A stretch of DNA of 64,000 nucleotides from Polynucleobacter sp. JS-JIR-5-A7 (GCF_018687935.1 NZ_CP061308.1:1978048-2042047); one strand, 5' to 3'; shown: positions 51,523-60,249, numbered from the stretch's first letter. Numbers and translations: made by a program. Notes: generated by a model from the sequence alone, not told the origin.

Positions 51523-51861
51523 TTAAAGTGCTGACGCGCCGGTTTCACCGGTACGAATACGAATGACGTGCTCGACTGGAGAGACAAAAATTTTGCCATC
51601 ACCAATCTTGCCAGTACGTGCTGATTTTTCAATTGCTTCAATCGCACGCTCCAAGATGCCATCTTCAACAGCAGCTTCAATTTTTACCTTAGGTAAAAAG
51701 TCGACAACATACTCAGCACCGCGATACAACTCAGTGTGACCCTTTTGACGACCAAAGCCTTTAACTTCAGTGACGGTGATGCCCGAAACTCCCACTTCCG
51801 AGAGAGCTTCGCGCACTTCGTCAAGCTTAAAGGGCTTGATGATTGCGGTAATTAATTTCAT
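51523..51861 (-). CDS. glnK: Nitrogen regulatory protein P-II (GlnK/GlnB)
   Basis: A 112-residue PII trimer subunit. The T-loop ELYRGAEYVVDFLPKVK contains Tyr51, the uridylylation site, and VGDGKIF-type B-loop residues appear as KIGDGKIFVSPVEHVIRIRTGE. GlnK plugs AmtB when nitrogen is plentiful, and it is co-encoded with amtB here. It is 25 bases downstream of the TorF-type porin gene, so all three probably share a promoter in 52766-53026. Confidence 0.96.
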   Translation of the reverse strand: MKLITAIIKPFKLDEVREALSEVGVSGITVTEVKGFGRQKGHTELYRGAEYVVDFLPKVKIEAAVEDGILERAIEAIEKSARTGKIGDGKIFVSPVEHVIRIRTGETGASAL

Positions 51862-51886
51862 GTGTTTCTCCGTTCAGAGGTGGAAA

Positions 51887-52765
51887 TTAGAAAGTTTTGG
51901 TTAAGGAAATTAAACCTGCAGAGCGACCATTATTTTTGCCTTGCGGACTATACCAAGCATAATTTCCTTGATATGTTTTAGCGTTGGTACCCGTGTAAGC
52001 AATCGCACCAGATAAGCCGCCTCCAAAGTCTTTAGTTAAACCCAACTTCCAATCCGTATATGTGTAGAGATTGTTGTTACTAACACCATCTACTGAAATA
52101 GCATTAGGACCGAATGAGCTACCTGTTTTTTGTTGATTGCCGGCTACAAATTGATAACCAACATGTCCGTTTGCAGTAATACCCCAAAAGCCAGTGTCAT
52201 AGTTCAAGGTTAAATCAGGATAGTAAGAGCCAGTTGAATTGGCATTGCCGAATAATGTTGTAACTGCATACGATACTTTTGCAAAGCCCGTCAAAGGGCC
52301 AAAGGTGAAATTTTGCGCAGCATAAATCTCTGTTGTATTTGGATTTACATATGAAGTTGTTGCTTGGATGCCGCTAGTAGGGTAGTAGTACTGAAGAACA
52401 CCAATATCAGAGGCAAAACCTTCTCCAATAAATTCCTTTTTAAAGCCACCGTAAAAATCCATCTCGATAGGTGCGGATGTTCTTACGCCACCAGAAGTAT
52501 TGTAGCTATCGCTAACCCAACTGATAGAGCTGTTCCAGTTTCCAATGTAGAAACCGCTCTCATGAGCGTAATCAAAACCACCCTGAATCGCAGGCTTGCC
52601 ATTTGATTGGGTGATGCCTCGATAGATATAATTATTAGTTACTGTTACGTTTGCAGTAATCGGGCTAGCTTCTGGCTCATCAGCTGCAAAAGCTGGTGTA
52701 TATGCCAAGCCGCTTAACAAGCCTGCTGCGACCGCAGAGATTGCAGTCTTATGTAAAGTTTTCAT
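51887..52765 (-). CDS. TorF family putative outer-membrane porin
   Basis: A 292-residue exported protein with a signal peptide (MKTLHKTAISAVAAGLLSGL, cleaved near AFAA). Alternating beta strands rich in Tyr, Gly and Asn follow, ending in a C-terminal aromatic residue (SLTKTF). The motif NYIYRGITQSNGKPAIQGGFD is characteristic of the TorF/TIGR02001 group. Its position at the head of glnK-amtB suggests a role in uptake of nitrogen compounds; the substrate is not known. Confidence 0.88.
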   Translation of the reverse strand: MKTLHKTAISAVAAGLLSGLAYTPAFAADEPEASPITANVTVTNNYIYRGITQSNGKPAIQGGFDYAHESGFYIGNWNSSISWVSDSYNTSGGVRTSAPIEMDFYGGFKKEFIGEGFASDIGVLQYYYPTSGIQATTSYVNPNTTEIYAAQNFTFGPLTGFAKVSYAVTTLFGNANSTGSYYPDLTLNYDTGFWGITANGHVGYQFVAGNQQKTGSSFGPNAISVDGVSNNNLYTYTDWKLGLTKDFGGGLSGAIAYTGTNAKTYQGNYAWYSPQGKNNGRSAGLISLTKTF

Positions 52766-52877
52766 CTAATGCTCCTTACTAGTTGTAATAAAAAAAGGGT
52801 TGAATGCTTAATGCATGGAGCAATATTGATCGTTTGGGTATTCATGGATTTGTCATAAATCCCCCTAATAAGGCACC

Positions 52878-52894
52878 TGCACTTTTTTGGTGCT
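52878..52894. promoter_or_regulatory. NtrC-like palindrome upstream of torF-glnK-amtB
   Basis: TGCACT, five T, GGTGCT matches the NtrC consensus (TGCACC, five bases, GGTGCA) at 10 of 12 arm positions. It lies 113 bases upstream of the porin ATG, a normal distance for an activator site. No -24/-12 promoter was found in the right place. Confidence 0.5.
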
Positions 52895-52917
52895 TAATCT
52901 TGCCCCATATATGTGAA

Positions 52918-52960
52918 TTTTGGCTTTTTAGGGCTTTTTAAAGCCTTTTTGCCCATTTTT
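52918..52960. other. Phased T-tracts (likely intrinsically curved DNA)
   Basis: Runs of four to five T sit at 52918, 52925, 52935, 52946 and 52956; the last four are spaced 10, 11 and 10 bases, close to one helical turn. Such phasing bends DNA. The segment lies between the divergent porin and ubiK genes. Confidence 0.6.
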
Positions 52961-52978
52961 AGCCACCCAAACTAAAAT
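52949..52978 (+). promoter_or_regulatory. Candidate sigma-70 promoter of ubiK
   Basis: TTGCCC and TAAAAT are separated by 18 bases, ending 48 bases before the ubiK ATG. Both hexamers deviate moderately from consensus. Confidence 0.45.
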
Positions 52979-53026
52979 ATGTATGTGTATCTTTTATGCA
53001 ACTTCCAATAGAACTGCGAACCCCTC

Positions 53027-53281
53027 ATGCAAAAACCCGGTGAAATCCTCGAGCAAATCCAACGCATTGCTAACGATATGCAAAATAAAGTGGGTGATGC
53101 CATTCGTAATTCACCAATTCAAGAAATTGAAAAAAATGTGCGTGCAATGATGAATCAAGGTTTTCAGAAAATGGATCTCGTGACTCGTGAAGAATTCGAG
53201 TTACAAAGCAAAGTACTTACAAAGACCAGGGAAAAACTAGAAGCGCTTGAAGCAAAAGTTGCCGCACTAGAAAAAAATTAA
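53027..53281 (+). CDS. ubiK: Ubiquinone biosynthesis accessory factor UbiK (YqiC/BMFP family)
   Basis: An 84-residue coiled-coil protein: EILEQIQRIANDMQNKVGDA, VRAMMNQGFQKMDLVTREEF, and a C-terminal heptad-repeat helix KLEALEAKVAALEKN. This is the BMFP domain shared by YqiC and UbiK, which trimerises and assists late ubiquinone hydroxylation steps. It stands alone on the plus strand between two minus-strand operons. Confidence 0.92.
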   Translation: MQKPGEILEQIQRIANDMQNKVGDAIRNSPIQEIEKNVRAMMNQGFQKMDLVTREEFELQSKVLTKTREKLEALEAKVAALEKN

Positions 53282-53308
53282 TCTACTTAAATTTTTCGTT
53301 CTACAGTT

Positions 53309-53905
53309 TCACTCTGGGTGGAACTCATTAAAAAAGTTTGCATACTCTTCTTTAGATAGGGCTACTTTTGCATCGCTAATATCTGCATTTGCATGCAATA
53401 CAGATACTTGGTAAATCCAAATTCCACCACCCTCAACTGAACGTACTATCCAACGCACCCTCATGGCTTTTTGAACTTTGCCGTTTGAACTAAACGCAAT
53501 GAAATAGTCTTTAATAGACAATCGCTGACGACTACCTGTTTGATAGAAAACATCTTCTGTCAAAACAGTACCGCCCGATGCTTTTGCTCGCTCCAATAAA
53601 TTACTGTGTAATTGATCAATAATTTTCTGAGCTGAATCTGATTGATTAGATGGTACCTGAAGCGAACTGATGGAATAAATATCATCATCGATTTTCACGG
53701 CCTCAAGCGTTTGTTTGAATTCTTGATCCTGATAGGGGATAAGTCGCTCAAGCTTGTCTGGCTTACCCGGAAAGAGTGCGGTATATCGCTGCTCAGGAGA
53801 TTGGACTGTGCGCCAATTCAGCTTAGGACTGCATGCTGCTAAAAAAATACATGCTGCTAAAACTACATAAGCTCTTAAAACACTTTTAAACAACGCCCGC
53901 TCCAT
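53309..53905 (-). CDS. Putative lipoprotein of unknown function
   Basis: A 198-residue protein with a lipoprotein signal: MERALFKSVLRAYVVLAACI then LAAC|SPK. The mature part begins with WRTVQSPEQRYTALFPGKP, a motif seen in small envelope proteins of unknown function, followed by a mixed alpha/beta domain without known active-site residues. Start ATG 53905 was chosen for the signal; it overlaps the lipA 3' end by 20 bases. Expression is probably coupled to lipB-lipA, but no functional link is evident. Confidence 0.75.
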   Translation of the reverse strand: MERALFKSVLRAYVVLAACIFLAACSPKLNWRTVQSPEQRYTALFPGKPDKLERLIPYQDQEFKQTLEAVKIDDDIYSISSLQVPSNQSDSAQKIIDQLHSNLLERAKASGGTVLTEDVFYQTGSRQRLSIKDYFIAFSSNGKVQKAMRVRWIVRSVEGGGIWIYQVSVLHANADISDAKVALSKEEYANFFNEFHPE

Positions 53906-54896
53906 GTGCTTGTTGATCTGCATGATAACTAGAGCGCACCATTGCACCAACTGCTGCATGCGAGAAGCCCATTGCATAAGCCCTCTCTTCAAACATCTTG
54001 AATACATCAGGGTGAACATAACGTTGAACAGGTAGATGATGACCCGAAGGCGCAAGATATTGGCCGATAGTGAGCATATCAATATTGTGCTCACGCATAT
54101 CCTGCATGACCTCTAGAATCTCTTCGTCAGTCTCTCCCAACCCAACCATCAAACCACTCTTTGTTGGGATCTTAGGAAAGCGTTCCTTAAAGTCTTTTAA
54201 TAACTTCAGTGAATGCAGATAGTCGGCCCCTGGTCGCGCTTGTTTGTATAAACGGGGGACAGTTTCCAGGTTGTGGTTCATGACATCAGGTAAACCATTG
54301 GGTGCATGCTCTGCGAAAATATCAAGCGCTTTATCCAAGCGACCACGGAAATCGGGCACCAATACCTCAATACGCGTATTTGGAGAGAGGCCGCGCGATT
54401 GTGAAATGCAATCGACATAATGCATCGCCCCACCATCACGCAAGTCATCGCGATCAACGCTAGTAATTACGACATAATTTAATTTCAACGCTGCAATTGT
54501 GCGAGCCAAGTTAGCCGGCTCTTTCTGATCTAGCGGATCTGGTCTGCCGTGACCTACATCACAAAACGGGCAACGTCGCGTGCACTTATCGCCCATGATC
54601 ATGAATGTCGCCGTACCCTTACCAAAGCATTCGCCAATATTGGGGCAGCTGGCTTCTTCACAAACGGTTACCAATTCGTTTTCACGCAGAATCTTTTTTA
54701 TCTCCGCAAAACGTGAGTTGCCTGACGCAGCCTTTACCCGAATCCAATCTGGCTTTTTCAGAACTTCCTGAAGAGGCACAATCTTGATTGGAATGCGCGC
54801 AGTCTTCTCGCTCGATTTTTGCTTACGAGTAGCGTCATACTGAAGGTCTTGGCGCCCTTCAATAGATTGCTTTGTATCGGTCTTGTTAACAGTCAT
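53886..54896 (-). CDS. lipA: Lipoyl synthase
   Basis: A 336-residue radical-SAM enzyme inserting two sulfurs into octanoyl domains. Both clusters are visible: the auxiliary CEEASCPNIGEC and the radical-SAM CTRRCPFC. Also seen are YVVITSVDRDDLRDGGA and the C-terminal SHAAVGAMVRSSYHAD with the RSSY motif. The N-terminal 35 residues are polar and Lys-rich. It overlaps lipB by four bases, so the lipoylation pathway is co-translated. Confidence 0.98.
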   Translation of the reverse strand: MTVNKTDTKQSIEGRQDLQYDATRKQKSSEKTARIPIKIVPLQEVLKKPDWIRVKAASGNSRFAEIKKILRENELVTVCEEASCPNIGECFGKGTATFMIMGDKCTRRCPFCDVGHGRPDPLDQKEPANLARTIAALKLNYVVITSVDRDDLRDGGAMHYVDCISQSRGLSPNTRIEVLVPDFRGRLDKALDIFAEHAPNGLPDVMNHNLETVPRLYKQARPGADYLHSLKLLKDFKERFPKIPTKSGLMVGLGETDEEILEVMQDMREHNIDMLTIGQYLAPSGHHLPVQRYVHPDVFKMFEERAYAMGFSHAAVGAMVRSSYHADQQAHGAGVV

Positions 54897-55537
54897 GATG
54901 GTATTAGTTGCTTTTGCAAATGGCTCAAAAGCTTTTGGCTAATTGAATCCATATTGTCCTTGATCCCAAGGGTTTGCATGTCTACTGTCCTTAAGCCCTC
55001 ATAACCACAAGGGTGGATGCACCCAAAAGCCTCCAAATCAGTTGCCACATTCAGCGCTAAGCCATGATAGGAGCAGCTTTTCGAGACCTTAAGTCCAAGG
55101 GCGGCTACTTTTGCCCCAAACCATTCTGGCGACACCCCAGTCTGCTGAGAAACATAGATCCCGGGTGCGCCTGGTTTTCTTTCGGCCTGTATTCCAAAAT
55201 CTCCCAAGGTATCAATCAAGGACTGCTCAATACGCGAGACCAACTCTTTTACAAATATTCCAAGACGCTTCAGGTCGAGCAATAAGTAGACAACGATCTG
55301 ACCAGGCCCATGGTAAGTAATCTCCCCGCCACGATCTACTTGCACCAGCGGGATTTGATTACTTGGGGAGTGCAAGTTACCAGCATCGCCAGTCAAACCT
55401 AAAGTAAATACTGGCGGATGCTCCAAGATCCAAATCTCATCTGGAGTACTAGAATCGCGATCCTTTGTGAAAGTACGCATTGCCTCATATGTTGCAGCGT
55501 AATCAGCCAAACCAAGATGTTTTACTAAAGCCGTCAT
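54893..55537 (-). CDS. lipB: Octanoyltransferase
   Basis: A 214-residue enzyme moving octanoate from ACP to lipoyl domains. It shows LEHPPVFTLGL, DRGGEITYHGPGQIVVYLLL and the active-site region GAKVAALGLKVSKSCSYHGL with the acyl-binding Cys in FGCIHPCGYEG. It lies between the DUF493 gene and lipA, as in E. coli ybeD-lipB-lipA. Confidence 0.97.
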   Translation of the reverse strand: MTALVKHLGLADYAATYEAMRTFTKDRDSSTPDEIWILEHPPVFTLGLTGDAGNLHSPSNQIPLVQVDRGGEITYHGPGQIVVYLLLDLKRLGIFVKELVSRIEQSLIDTLGDFGIQAERKPGAPGIYVSQQTGVSPEWFGAKVAALGLKVSKSCSYHGLALNVATDLEAFGCIHPCGYEGLRTVDMQTLGIKDNMDSISQKLLSHLQKQLIPS

Positions 55538-55546
55538 AAGCGCTTG

Positions 55547-55813
55547 TTAGAGAACAATACTCACCAATGGATGAGTTGAAAGCGTTCGATAAAGCTCGTC
55601 AAGTTGCTCACGACTAGTTGCCGTAATTGGCAGAGTAATGCCAAGATAATTTCCGTCCTTCGATGGTCTCTGCTCTACCTTGCTCTCATCCAATGTTGGA
55701 TCAAACTGTTTAGCAATATGAATGATTGAGGGCAGGTACTCAGGAATATTTTTTCCCATCACCTTAATCGGAAAAAGAGAGGGATATTCAATGAGTGATT
55801 TATCTTCGGCCAT
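55547..55813 (-). CDS. DUF493 (YbeD-like) protein
   Basis: An 88-residue protein of the YbeD family: SLIEYPSLFPIKVMGKN, YLGITLPITATSREQLDELY and RTLSTHPLVSIVL. YbeD has an ACT-like fold and is thought regulatory, though its function is undefined. It is nine bases upstream of lipB and conserved next to it. Confidence 0.93.
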   Translation of the reverse strand: MAEDKSLIEYPSLFPIKVMGKNIPEYLPSIIHIAKQFDPTLDESKVEQRPSKDGNYLGITLPITATSREQLDELYRTLSTHPLVSIVL

Positions 55814-55845
55814 AATTTTATTAACTCAATTTCCTATTTTTCTAA

Positions 55846-56562
55846 TCAACTCTTGCGATGGTCTGGCATACCTAGCCAGGCGCTTGTAATGATGTTGCGA
55901 ATGCAATGCAGTCTACGATGAAAGAAATGGTCTGCGCCAGGCACTACTTGCACTGTTAACTCTTGCGGAAGTGCCCAATCAAAGACATTTTTCAAGAGAA
56001 TAGTTTCGTCCAGCTCACCATGAATCAGAATGGTATCAGCGGGCACCGGAGCCAATGTCCACTTACCAGCAGCACTTCCCACCATTACTAAACGCTCGGC
56101 AGGACGCCCAAGCTCAGCAAGCCTTTGCACCAAATGACTACCCACAAAACTGCCGAACGAGAACCCTGAAACTACCAGCGGCAAAGTACTAGCTGCATTG
56201 ACCCAAGGCTGATGTGCTGTCGCCTCAAATTGAGACCAACTAGATGGGGTTTGCATCCACTCAGTGACATGCAGTAAATCTTCTAGTTCTCCTACACCAT
56301 GATCGTGAACACCTGCAGTACCCCCAACACCCCGAAAGTTTGGACGCACACTGACATATCCCAATTGATTAAATGCACGGGCCATTGTTTGCGCAACTTT
56401 ATTGTCCATGGTGCCGCCCAACAGAGGATGTGGATGCGCAACTAAGGCGAGTCCACGCACAGCAAATGATGGATCATTTTTTAATTCATCAGGAAGATCG
56501 ATAGACATTTCTATCGCGCCCACAATTCCATCTATATGAATTACTTTTGTACGGCTATTCAT
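55846..56562 (-). CDS. Alpha/beta-hydrolase family protein
   Basis: A 238-residue soluble hydrolase. The oxyanion/HPHP region is GLALVAHPHPLLGGTMDNKVA, the nucleophile elbow is LVVSGFSFGSFVGSHL (Ser in GFSFGS) and the C-terminal catalytic His is in PGADHFFHRRLH; an acid is available in ILIHGELDET. Related to the YsgA/CocE-like dienelactone group with an HPHP motif. Substrate unknown. Start ATG 56562 (MNSRTKVIHID). Confidence 0.86.
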   Translation of the reverse strand: MNSRTKVIHIDGIVGAIEMSIDLPDELKNDPSFAVRGLALVAHPHPLLGGTMDNKVAQTMARAFNQLGYVSVRPNFRGVGGTAGVHDHGVGELEDLLHVTEWMQTPSSWSQFEATAHQPWVNAASTLPLVVSGFSFGSFVGSHLVQRLAELGRPAERLVMVGSAAGKWTLAPVPADTILIHGELDETILLKNVFDWALPQELTVQVVPGADHFFHRRLHCIRNIITSAWLGMPDHRKS

Positions 56563-56610
56563 TAAGAAAACTTTCAACAATAACTAAAAACTACAAATTA
56601 CTCAGAAGGG

Positions 56611-56919
56611 CTACGCAAGTTGTAATCGCTCTACTGGAAGACCATTGATTAAATGGGATTGAATAATTTCTTCTATATCTTCTTTATCCACCAAGGTATA
56701 CCAAACACCCTCTGGATAGACGACCATCACTGGTCCATCAGCACAACGATCCAAGCATCCTGCTTTATTCACGCGGATCTTTCCGGGTCCGGCTAACCCC
56801 AGTTCTTTGACCCGGTTCTTGGCATATTCAAATAGCCCAAAGGCATTATGCCGATCGCAACAATCTTCCCCATTGCTGCGTTGATTCAAACAAAAAAATA
56901 GGTGGTGTGAAAAGCTCAT
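56611..56919 (-). CDS. Thioredoxin-like [2Fe-2S] ferredoxin
   Basis: A 102-residue protein with a split-cysteine pattern typical of the thioredoxin-like ferredoxins: FFCLNQRSNGEDCC and AGCLDRCADGPVMVVYPEGVWY. The four ligands match the NuoE-like fold. The partner is unknown; it may serve as a small electron carrier. It lies between the VanZ and hydrolase genes. Confidence 0.92.
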   Translation of the reverse strand: MSFSHHLFFCLNQRSNGEDCCDRHNAFGLFEYAKNRVKELGLAGPGKIRVNKAGCLDRCADGPVMVVYPEGVWYTLVDKEDIEEIIQSHLINGLPVERLQLA

Positions 56920-56935
56920 CAGAAAATTATATTCA

Positions 56936-58030
56936 TCAATACTTTGATTTCAGGTCTGCTATGTTGCGAATCATCCAAACAGAGGCTAGTGGTAACCATA
57001 TCACTGAAACCCATTGCATTAACTCATTAAAGTGCAATAGTCGTCCCTGGTTCCAATGCCTGAGAGTCAGGATGAAATAGGGATTATCAGGCATTACATT
57101 AATGGCGACCGTAATGCCTATCAAACAAAATATTGCTAACAATTGCTTTGTTATTAACTTCAAACGCAAAGCCCATCGTAGTGCAACTGTTGCCAATAAC
57201 ATTCCCCAAAAGGCGCCTGCTGTCAGCCAGATGAAGCTGAACTCCCAACCAAACTGAAGTGCTGTAAACAGAATCTTTAGCAACACCGTAAGACCCAGTA
57301 AGCCGTTAAGAATATGCCATTGTGGCGCCTTGAGGCGCATCCCCGAAGAAATCAAAAGCGCAACGCCAAACCAACAAAAACCAGTAATGAGGGTTTCTTG
57401 AATGACTTGATTAATGACTGTCGTACCCCAATCAACAGGGCCAAAAATGACATGCCCCCAAAGTCCTACGCCAAGCCATGAGCTTTGGGGATAAATCTGC
57501 GACCATGGAAATAGCAGAAAAAGAGCACATATCGCCCAATTCACACCGAACCATTGACCAAACCTGCGCCGGATGGCAGTTCCAGATAGCCACTCAGGCC
57601 CCAGAGGAATAGCCAATAAACCGCCTAATAAACCTCCAAATACATTGGCCCACCAATCCATCAAGCTTGGAATACGCGTTGGAACCCAAGTTTGCAGGGT
57701 TTCAACACTCAGGGCCAACAGAGCACTTAAGCTAATAGCCATTCCTAAAGCAACAAAATTTCGCCAGCGAGGATATGCCGAAAAGACTAGTAAAAATCCA
57801 AAAGGAATATAGGCCAAGATGTTCACTGAAACATCAAAAAGCGTAATGAAGCGCGGCAAAGGGGCATCTAGCCAAGCCCATGTAGCAATCCCATTCTGAA
57901 AGTCAAAATCAAATGGATTTAGGCTGACATAGAGAATCAGCAATGCGTAAGCAAGACTCATTGCGCGAGCCAGCGGCATCGCTTGTAGAGGCCATATTAG
58001 TTTGCGGGGGCGCTGATCATTTACATCCAT
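56936..58030 (-). CDS. VanZ family membrane protein
   Basis: A 364-residue polytopic protein. The VanZ-like half begins LNPFDFDF and has VNILAYIPFGFLLVFSAYPR and ALSVETLQTWVPTRIPSLMDW, ending NVFGGLLGGLLA. About six further hydrophobic segments make up the C-terminal half, so it is longer than the minimal VanZ domain. Function is not known. It is divergent from birA with a 37-base gap. Confidence 0.85.
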   Translation of the reverse strand: MDVNDQRPRKLIWPLQAMPLARAMSLAYALLILYVSLNPFDFDFQNGIATWAWLDAPLPRFITLFDVSVNILAYIPFGFLLVFSAYPRWRNFVALGMAISLSALLALSVETLQTWVPTRIPSLMDWWANVFGGLLGGLLAIPLGPEWLSGTAIRRRFGQWFGVNWAICALFLLFPWSQIYPQSSWLGVGLWGHVIFGPVDWGTTVINQVIQETLITGFCWFGVALLISSGMRLKAPQWHILNGLLGLTVLLKILFTALQFGWEFSFIWLTAGAFWGMLLATVALRWALRLKLITKQLLAIFCLIGITVAINVMPDNPYFILTLRHWNQGRLLHFNELMQWVSVIWLPLASVWMIRNIADLKSKY

Positions 58031-58067
58031 TCCACAATTCTAGGTCAGACCTTTCTACAATGGCGAA

Positions 58068-58862
58068 ATGACTGCTAATTGCATCCTTGAACGTGTAATC
58101 GAGACTAGATCAACAAATGATGATCTCTTGGAGCGCTGGCGTGCTGGCGCACTGATAGACCCTATAGCTCGTATTGCCCACATACAGACTGCTGGCAAAG
58201 GAAGGGCGGGACGCGCGTGGCTCTCTAACCCAGAGGACTCCCTTTGCTTCTCAATGGCCTTCCCCTTTCATCGCAGCCCTACAGAACTAACCGGTCTTAG
58301 TCTATTAGTTGGTATTGCCGTCATTAAAGGCATTGCTCGCGCATATCAACTTGATCAATTCGATCTTCACCAAGCAGGATTGCGCCTCAAATGGCCTAAC
58401 GATTTATTGCTAAACGGCGCAAAGCTAGCTGGAATTCTAGTTGAAGGTGGACAAGCCCAAGTTGGGGATCCAAGCTGGATGATCGTCGGTGTTGGCATTA
58501 ATTTATGCAATGCTAATGCGATCGAAAAGGATCTGCAAAACGGGATAAAAGTCAGCTCCTTAGAAGAGTTACTCCCACAGGGAAGAAAACTCCCTGATGT
58601 TGAATATCTCTGGCTAACAATATTAGAGTCGCTCGAGGAGCATTTCAAAAAATTTGATCAACTAGGTTTTGCTGCCTATCAACAAGAATGGCTTCACTGG
58701 GATGCTTTTACAGATCAGAAAGTCTCTATTTCAGGCGCCAGTAAAGATCCTAGATACGGTATCGCAAAAGGGGTTGATATGAATGGCGCCCTTTTGCTTG
58801 AGCAGGAAGATAAAACGATTGCCATTTATGCTGGTGACGTATCACTGAGAGTTCAATCATGA
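58068..58862 (+). CDS. birA: Biotin-[acetyl-CoA-carboxylase] ligase
   Basis: A 264-residue biotin protein ligase. It has TRSTNDDLLERW, the biotinoyl-AMP loop QTAGKGRAGRAWLS, LRLKWPNDLLLNGAKLAGIL and the C-terminal SH3-like GVDMNGALLLEQEDKTIAIY. There is no N-terminal helix-turn-helix, so it lacks the repressor function of E. coli BirA. Its stop overlaps the coaX start (ATGA). Confidence 0.96.
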   Translation: MTANCILERVIETRSTNDDLLERWRAGALIDPIARIAHIQTAGKGRAGRAWLSNPEDSLCFSMAFPFHRSPTELTGLSLLVGIAVIKGIARAYQLDQFDLHQAGLRLKWPNDLLLNGAKLAGILVEGGQAQVGDPSWMIVGVGINLCNANAIEKDLQNGIKVSSLEELLPQGRKLPDVEYLWLTILESLEEHFKKFDQLGFAAYQQEWLHWDAFTDQKVSISGASKDPRYGIAKGVDMNGALLLEQEDKTIAIYAGDVSLRVQS

Positions 58863-59671
58863 GTCTGTATTTATTGTTTGATATCGGCAACACGCGCTTA
58901 AAGTGGGCGGCAGTTGAGTCTGCTCAACATCCTTCTGATCAACAGAAAAAATTGTGGGCCTACTCTGGAGCTATTAGCAGTAAGTCACTGCAATCCGCAG
59001 AGCATAGAGCGGAGTTAGCTGATTACATTTCTAAAACTTTACCCAAACCTAGTACCATTGCATTTAGTTGCGTCGCAGGGCAAGAAGCTATCGAGCACCT
59101 CAAGTCACTCTTTCCACAGTGGCAAGATGTTGAATGGAAGCAACTCATGGGTGATAGTGCTGTTGATGGCATTCGCACCCTATATCAAGACCCCAGCAAA
59201 CTAGGGGCTGACCGCTGGGCCGCCGTCATCGCGGCGCGTGCACTATCAAAAACAAATGCCTTAATCATCAATGCAGGCACTGCCACAACCATTGATTTAC
59301 TTGGCTCTAACGGCGTGCATTATGGCGGCTGGATTCTGCCGGGCCTTGAAGTCATGCGCAAGAGTTTAGAAGGAAATACGGCACAACTACCACTAGCAAC
59401 TCCAGTAGAGCCTCAACATGGTTTTGGTTTATCCACGAATGAGGCCATTATTAGCGGATGTAATGCCGCGCAAATTGGTGCCATCCAGTGTGCGATCGAG
59501 CTTGCAAAACAAATGAATCAACCCGTTGAAAAAATTTGGCTTGATGGTGGTAACGCAAAAATATTAGCAACTGAAATGAAGCAATTTAGCAAACTGAATA
59601 CATTAAATATAAAAACCAGTGAGGGGCTAGTACTGCGCGGTATTTGGAGCTGGCTTTTACAAAATCATTAA
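58859..59671 (+). CDS. coaX: Type III pantothenate kinase
   Basis: A 270-residue ASKHA-fold kinase for the first step of CoA synthesis. It shows the phosphate loop LLFDIGNTRLKWAAVE, LGADRWAAVIAARAL, IINAGTATTIDLLGSNGVHYG and GGWILPGLEVMRKSL. It is translationally coupled to birA, a pairing common in betaproteobacteria, and overlaps the convergent rfaE2 end by four bases. Confidence 0.96.
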   Translation: MSLYLLFDIGNTRLKWAAVESAQHPSDQQKKLWAYSGAISSKSLQSAEHRAELADYISKTLPKPSTIAFSCVAGQEAIEHLKSLFPQWQDVEWKQLMGDSAVDGIRTLYQDPSKLGADRWAAVIAARALSKTNALIINAGTATTIDLLGSNGVHYGGWILPGLEVMRKSLEGNTAQLPLATPVEPQHGFGLSTNEAIISGCNAAQIGAIQCAIELAKQMNQPVEKIWLDGGNAKILATEMKQFSKLNTLNIKTSEGLVLRGIWSWLLQNH

Positions 59672-60156
59672 GAGCGAATTTTGCCTAGCAAACTGGTTGT
59701 AGAGCGCTCATACAAAAATGGAATGGCAATGGCTTTGCCACCCCACGTTTTGACAAGCTGAGTTTCAGCCAAAGTATTAATCTCATAATCGCCTCCCTTG
59801 ACATAAATATCAGGACGAATTTTCTCAATTAGATTTACTGGGGTTTGCTCGGTAAACAGCACAGCCATATCAACACTTTCAAGAGCGGCTAATAAAGCTT
59901 GCCGATCAGATTCAGAATTAATAGGTCTATCGTCACCTTTACCCAACATTTTTACCGAAGCATCTGAATTCACGCCAACCACCAGACTTGCCCCAAGAGA
60001 ACGGGCTTGAGAAAGGTAACTCGCATGGCCACGATGCAAGATATCAAATACACCGTTGGTAAATACCAGGGGTCTAGGCAATTTAGCAATTCGTGCCTCA
60101 AGTTGCTCGGCCGGGCAAACTTTAGACTCAAATGAAGGTGGGGGCAAAGAACTCAT
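59668..60156 (-). CDS. rfaE2: D-glycero-beta-D-manno-heptose 1-phosphate adenylyltransferase
   Basis: A 162-residue nucleotidyltransferase corresponding to the C-terminal half of HldE. It has VFTNGVFDILHRGHASYLSQ, VVGVNSDASVKMLGKGDDRPI and the closing IPFLYERSTTSLLGKI. It makes ADP-heptose for the LPS inner core. In this organism the kinase (rfaE1) must be a separate gene; it is not in this window. Confidence 0.95.
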   Translation of the reverse strand: MSSLPPPSFESKVCPAEQLEARIAKLPRPLVFTNGVFDILHRGHASYLSQARSLGASLVVGVNSDASVKMLGKGDDRPINSESDRQALLAALESVDMAVLFTEQTPVNLIEKIRPDIYVKGGDYEINTLAETQLVKTWGGKAIAIPFLYERSTTSLLGKIRS

Positions 60157-60249
60157 AACGCAATATTAATGGCATTACAAACTAAGCTGTGATATTACCC
60201 AGAATGTCTTAAACTTGGACACTCAAAAGCAGAAAAATAAAGTGACAAT

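Noticed and set aside
52889..52903. Sigma-54-like -24/-12 element (TGG...TTGC) on the plus strand
   Set aside because: The GG and GC doublets are separated by 11 bases rather than 10, and the element faces ubiK rather than the nitrogen genes.
60215..60243. Promoter-like TTGGAC-17-TAAAGT before the glutathione peroxidase gene
   Set aside because: The match is weak and the predicted transcription start would fall on the ATG.
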